A stretch of DNA of 64,000 nt from Colwellia sp. PAMC 21821. GTDB lineage: Bacteria; Pseudomonadota; Gammaproteobacteria; Enterobacterales; Alteromonadaceae. Of this stretch, positions 60,468 to 64,000 are shown in pieces. Position 1 is the first letter of the stretch; every line of letters starts with the position of its first letter. The notes under the pieces are model-generated. The model had not been told where the DNA came from and searched no databases. It saw only the letters and a program-made list of their open reading frames with translations. The position numbers and the translations under genes were made by a program. The DNA is taken from assembly GCF_002077175.1 (NCBI RefSeq), contig NZ_CP014943.1, positions 1-64,000 on the forward strand, in the 5' to 3' direction.

Positions 60468-61391
60468 ATGACCGTTGGCGTTATTAGTCATCACCAGTGC
60501 TTAACACATGACATGGGCGAGCATCATCCTGAAGCGCCAGCACGTATGGCTGCTATTCAGGATCAGCTTATACGTAGCGGTCTTGAGTATGTTATTAAAC
60601 AGTTTGATGCAAAACCTATTGATAAAGAACTACTTTATTTAGCGCATGACAAAAACTATATAGCATCAATTTTTGCCAATGCACCAACTGAAGGTACGTA
60701 TAACGTTGATGACGATACGGTTATGAATCCAAATACACTTAATGCTGCTTTACTTTCCGCTGGTGCCGCCAAAGATGCGGTAGACCTAGTGATGTCAAAA
60801 GAAATTTCGTCAGCGTTCTGCGCAACCAGACCCCCTGGTCATCATGCTGAATACGATAAAGGTATGGGATTTTGTTTTTTTAATAATGTCGCTATTGCTG
60901 CCGCCTATGCTAAAGAAAAATATAAATTAAAGCGCGTCGCTATTGTTGACTTTGACGTTCATCACGGCAACGGTACAGAAAACATTATAAAAGATAAAAA
61001 AGGCTATTTATTTTGTTCTACTTATCAATATCCGCTTTACCCATTTGAAGTGCAAGAAAGTACCAAACCACCAATCATTAATACACCTTTAGCGGCAACA
61101 ACAAAAAGTAATGACTTTAGAGAAGCGATTCTGGAGCATTGGTTACCAGCGTTAAAGCAGTTCAAACCGCAAATAATATTTATTTCAGCAGGCTTCGACG
61201 CGCATATAGAAGACGAAATGTCACAAGTATGTTTAGTGGATGAAGATTACCGTTGGGTAACTGACCAACTTAAAGATATTGCCGATAAATATGCTCAAGG
61301 TCGTATTGTGTCTGTGCTTGAAGGTGGCTATGCGCTTAACGCTTTAGGAAGAAGTGCTGTCGCGCATATTAATGGATTAATTGGCTATTAA
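60468..61391 (+). CDS. histone deacetylase family protein
   Basis: This 307-residue zinc-dependent deacetylase has the tandem His125-His126 (PPGHHAE), zinc ligands Asp163 and His165 (DFDVHHGNG) and Asp244 (SAGFDAH), and the catalytic tyrosine Tyr288 (EGGYAL). Bacterial members remove acetyl groups from lysines, polyamines or small acetyl compounds. It follows the CoA-transferase/GNAT fusion gene directly, so the pair may acetylate and deacetylate the same target (inference). AAAGGAG precedes the ATG. Confidence 0.93.
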   Translation: MTVGVISHHQCLTHDMGEHHPEAPARMAAIQDQLIRSGLEYVIKQFDAKPIDKELLYLAHDKNYIASIFANAPTEGTYNVDDDTVMNPNTLNAALLSAGAAKDAVDLVMSKEISSAFCATRPPGHHAEYDKGMGFCFFNNVAIAAAYAKEKYKLKRVAIVDFDVHHGNGTENIIKDKKGYLFCSTYQYPLYPFEVQESTKPPIINTPLAATTKSNDFREAILEHWLPALKQFKPQIIFISAGFDAHIEDEMSQVCLVDEDYRWVTDQLKDIADKYAQGRIVSVLEGGYALNALGRSAVAHINGLIGY

Positions 61392-61441
61392 TACCAAATT
61401 GATAAATTCACCTGGCTAATCAAATTAAGTGTGATTAAAAC

Positions 61442-61469
61442 TATACCTAAAGCACAGGCTTTAGGTATA
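61442..61469. terminator. hairpin between convergent genes
   Basis: TATACCTAAAGC - ACAG - GCTTTAGGTATA, perfect 12-bp stem, no T run. It is probably a shared 3' structure for the deacetylase gene and the convergent small exported protein gene. Confidence 0.55.
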
Positions 61470-61489
61470 TAACAAGCTTAATGCCTAAG

Positions 61490-61939
61490 CTACTTAATCA
61501 TGATTTCTCTTAAACGATATTCACCCGTTAAGGTTCTTACATTTGGATAGGTTTTCGTTATTTCTCGAGAATTTTCTTTATTGGCATTACCCCAACTTTT
61601 CATAAAGGTATTGTATTTTTCTTGATTTGGTTCTAAATCACTACTTTTCTCAAAAATAACCATTAACACCATATTAAAGTCACCACTTTGTGGCAGTTCG
61701 CTGCTATAAATTTTCCAGTCTTTAATGTAGCCTAATTTTTTTTGCATGCGAACGGCTTTCACCCAACTTTCTCGAAGTCCTGCTAAATAGATATCCTCCA
61801 TATTGGGGTCAATACGCACGGTGGTCATTGAAATAATTTCACTACCAAGGTCATAATCTTTATAGATCTCAAGTTCTGCTTGAGAAGAAAAGGCAAAGAG
61901 TATGCAACATAATCCAAAAAACTTGACGATATGTTTCAT
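61490..61939 (-). CDS. small exported protein, function unknown
   Basis: The 149-residue protein begins with a signal peptide (MKHIVKFFGLCCILFAFSSQA). The mature part is about 128 residues with no cysteines and no recognised motif. It is periplasmic by inference. ATG start, single gene, convergent to the HDAC-like gene. GGAGAG upstream of the start is good. Confidence 0.75.
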   Translation of the reverse strand: MKHIVKFFGLCCILFAFSSQAELEIYKDYDLGSEIISMTTVRIDPNMEDIYLAGLRESWVKAVRMQKKLGYIKDWKIYSSELPQSGDFNMVLMVIFEKSSDLEPNQEKYNTFMKSWGNANKENSREITKTYPNVRTLTGEYRLREIMIK

Positions 61940-62122
61940 TTTATACTCTCCTTTGTTTGTCGAAAAATCGACAGCAGAAGTATAGTTAATACACGCTGAA
62001 TTGCGAATGTTCTGAAAAGATAAAAGATAATGTTGTGGAAGGAAGCTTGAACGGTAATGTTGTGCGTTTATAAACTTTATTTTAAACGCACAATTAACTT
62101 ACGACTATTGAATTAATAAACT

Positions 62123-62419
62123 TTAAAGCTCTTTTTCTTCAAATGTACGAGTGGCAGGTTTAACTAAGATTTCAAGATAAAATGAAGTCGTATCTTCTGC
62201 TAAAATCGTATCAATTTCCTGACTAATCGTCGTGACATGAATAACATCAGCCGTTTGCTCAGTTTTACCAATTTTACAATCAAAATCCCAATAATCAGCA
62301 CCTTCAGGTAGCGTTTTATTACGTTCACGTTTTAAATATTTTTTAACTTCGTGTTTCGCTGACTCAATCATTCTAGCGACTTTGATTTTTGGGTGAGTTA
62401 ACTCGAATGTTTTTTTCAT
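62123..62419 (-). CDS. DUF6172-like small protein
   Basis: A 98-residue cytoplasmic protein with the family sequence MKKTFELTHPKIKVARM ... KTLPEGADYWDFDCKIG. Function unknown. ATG start with AAGGAATTTC upstream. Single gene. Confidence 0.75.
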   Translation of the reverse strand: MKKTFELTHPKIKVARMIESAKHEVKKYLKRERNKTLPEGADYWDFDCKIGKTEQTADVIHVTTISQEIDTILAEDTTSFYLEILVKPATRTFEEKEL

Positions 62420-62821
62420 GAAATTCCTTGGAGCAAATAAAAGTACGCTTTATAGTAAAATATTATCATATAAAGCCAATGTCGCTATTTTACGTAAACA
62501 TTTCAGTAATAGCCATACTTCATCTAATTGTTAGTTAAATAACCTTAACGTTTATGTTGAACTTATACTTTAGTTTATTACCTCACCCTTTTTCAAAGCC
62601 TGCGTAAGTGGATGAAAATTTAATCGATATAGTTCATCAACTTTTTTATTTGTGTCGAATTAACGGCGAGTATGGTATTAAAAATGTCGTGACTAGAGTT
62701 ATGCGTGAGGGAGTTATAGAGGTGGTCTAAAGCGTAGCTAGGCAGAATGACTTAGGGGAGCGCTGCTATCGCTATTCTTTCACATCTGTGTGATCGCCTC
62801 ATATCATTAACACTGAATATA
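62420..62821. other. gap between the DUF6172-like gene and hpf
   Basis: About 400 bases with no gene or repeat that I can support. Confidence 0.4.
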
Positions 62822-62845
62822 AAAAGGCCGTTTAATAACGGCCTT
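62822..62845. terminator. hpf terminator
   Basis: AAAGGCCGTT - TAAT - AACGGCCTTT, a perfect 10-bp stem 31 bases after the hpf stop. A-rich sequence lies on its left, which reads as a T run on the minus strand. Confidence 0.8.
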
Positions 62846-62876
62846 TGTGTTTTTTATTAATATTTACCAGCTAGGT

Positions 62877-63212
62877 TTAAGGACTCTCAAATGCGTTTGA
62901 TTGCTCTACTTCATACTTCTTTTTTTGCTTAGCTGACAATACACCTTTGCGATGCGCTAAAGCAGCTTCAAGCTTGCTCGCAGCACTTGCTATCGCGGCA
63001 TATAATTCTTTGTCGGCAGCGTTAACTGAAACGGTTGCTCCCTCATAAATGGTAGATACTTCTAATTTCTGTTGATGTGGCTCTACGGTAATAATGACTT
63101 CTAAGGTCATTAGGCTTGGGAAATGCTTAGCAACTTTGGCAAATTTATTCTCAACTGCTAAGTTTATACCTTCGGTAATTTCAACGTGATGTCCGGAAAT
63201 GATTATTTTCAT
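62877..63212 (-). CDS. hpf: ribosome hibernation promoting factor
   Basis: The 111-residue protein has the S30AE/YfiA fold: MKIIISGHHVEITEGINLAVENK, basic patches, and the C-terminal AHRKGVLSAKQKKK. It lacks the long C-terminal extension of long-form HPF, so it is the short type (HPF/RaiA). It binds the 30S A site region and stores ribosomes as inactive dimers or monomers in stationary phase. ATG start, terminator downstream. Confidence 0.93.
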   Translation of the reverse strand: MKIIISGHHVEITEGINLAVENKFAKVAKHFPSLMTLEVIITVEPHQQKLEVSTIYEGATVSVNAADKELYAAIASAASKLEAALAHRKGVLSAKQKKKYEVEQSNAFESP

Positions 63213-63347
63213 ATTGCTACCTTATTTGTTGTCTTCAATTATATACTCAGGGCGATGATGACAAAAAACAATAGCAAAAATGAAATATTTTGTAATCTAC
63301 ACACTATGCAATTGAAATTGTTAATAAAAATTAGCTGAAACATATAT

Positions 63348-64000
63348 CTATATAACGTCGGTTTGACGATTTTTTAATCTAGATATTAGGCTAACAATAG
63401 CCAATACTAGACCACCAGCAATAATTCCGGTAATGCCATCTAGTAAAATAGATAAAATACTTTCCGAAAATGTTCCAAGATATTGTCCTATCCATTGTTC
63501 AATATGATGAAATTGACGGTTAAGCCACGAAAAACTATGAACAATAATGCCACCACCAACAAGAAACATAGCAATAGTGCCGACTATGGTTAATAGCTTC
63601 ATTAAAAACGGTGCAAAAATTAATAAGCCCCTGCCAACAGATCTTTGTAAGGTATTAAAACGTCCTGATACTGATTTACGCAGTAAATATAGTCCAAGGT
63701 CATCTAATTTAACAATGCAAGCAACAAGCCCATAAACGCCAACAGTAATCGCTATAGCCAATGCAGAAACAACCAACACTTGTGTTAGAAACGGTGCGTC
63801 TTGAACTGAGCCTAATACAATGACCACTATTTCTGCAGAAAGGATGAAATCGGTACGAATAGCACCTTTAATTTTTTCTTTTTCTAAGGCTGCAATGTCG
63901 ATATTTGCATCGCTAACCGATTTAACCAAGGCTTGATGCTCAGCAGTTAATTCTTTCTTACTATGAAAGAATTTATGAGAAACTTTTTCAAACCCTTCAA
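63348..64000 (-). CDS. DUF808 (YedI-like) membrane protein, 5' end outside window
   Basis: The visible 217 residues hold five or six hydrophobic helices (AEIVVIVLGSV, LVVSALAIAITVGVYGLVAC, LMKLLTIVGTIAMFLVGGGIIV, GIIAGGLVLAIVSLI) and the family-like HSKKELTAEHQALV. The frame is open to the window edge, so about 100 N-terminal residues are missing. A TTG at 63929 is internal, not the start. The family's function is unknown; it lies in the inner membrane. Confidence 0.85.
   Translation of the reverse strand, partial: EGFEKVSHKFFHSKKELTAEHQALVKSVSDANIDIAALEKEKIKGAIRTDFILSAEIVVIVLGSVQDAPFLTQVLVVSALAIAITVGVYGLVACIVKLDDLGLYLLRKSVSGRFNTLQRSVGRGLLIFAPFLMKLLTIVGTIAMFLVGGGIIVHSFSWLNRQFHHIEQWIGQYLGTFSESILSILLDGITGIIAGGLVLAIVSLISRLKNRQTDVI

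Overview
The window reads as the chromosome of a cold-water marine gammaproteobacterium of the Colwelliaceae (Colwellia or Thalassotalea type, order Alteromonadales). The basis is AT-rich coding sequence, gammaproteobacterial core genes (rlmJ, folD, gmhB, recQ, hpf, argP/argO), several GGDEF signalling proteins, an S46 peptidase, and the fused isobutyryl-CoA mutase IcmF. The assignment rests on recognition of protein families, not on a database search.

Layout. 1-9 kb: the 3' part of rlmJ, a frameshifted ToxR/CadC-type winged-helix regulator with TPRs and a small exported protein, a DEAD-box RNA helicase, a GNAT acetyltransferase, folD and a diguanylate cyclase. 9.2-11.4 kb: an exported S46 dipeptidyl-peptidase. 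12.5-18.9 kb: a complete rRNA operon on the minus strand (promoter, leader, 16S, tRNA-Ile, tRNA-Ala, 23S, 5S, terminator), followed by a second 5S copy broken by two roughly 50-bp palindrome-bearing insertions and by a 147-bp inverted-repeat element. 19.1-29.6 kb: gmhB, then a minus-strand acyl-CoA cluster (SDR, 3-hydroxyisobutyryl-CoA hydrolase-like, AcuI-like reductase, acyl-CoA dehydrogenase, IcmF) with a divergent AraC regulator, probably for short and branched-chain acyl-CoA catabolism.

29.6-38.4 kb is the accessory region. A class II Fic protein gene, preceded by four exact-period 23-bp repeats, lies between two ~153-bp direct repeats that duplicate the 5' end of the neighbouring gene. 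Next comes what I read as a cluster of integron gene cassettes without an integrase (CALIN-like): two attC sites, three cassettes on the minus strand, two copies of a 174-bp MITE lodged at the attC recombination point, and a group IIC-type intron inserted exactly at an attC/MITE junction, with a reverse transcriptase broken by three single-base indels. One cassette encodes a membrane protein with a possible GAF-like domain plus a translationally coupled 59-residue protein.

38.4-64 kb is mostly core: a PiuC hydroxylase and TonB-dependent siderophore receptor under a 29-bp Fur-like palindrome, recQ, two TPR-GGDEF membrane proteins, a DUF3297 protein, a chemotaxis-receptor remnant, an NAD(P)-binding protein, GNAT, argP/argO, a large uncharacterised membrane protein, an alpha/beta hydrolase, a CoA-transferase fused to a GNAT domain followed by a histone-deacetylase-family protein, hpf, and the 3' part of a DUF808 gene cut by the window edge.

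Four frameshifts in the window are all repaired by changing one homopolymer run by a single base, so sequencing error has to be weighed against genuine decay.
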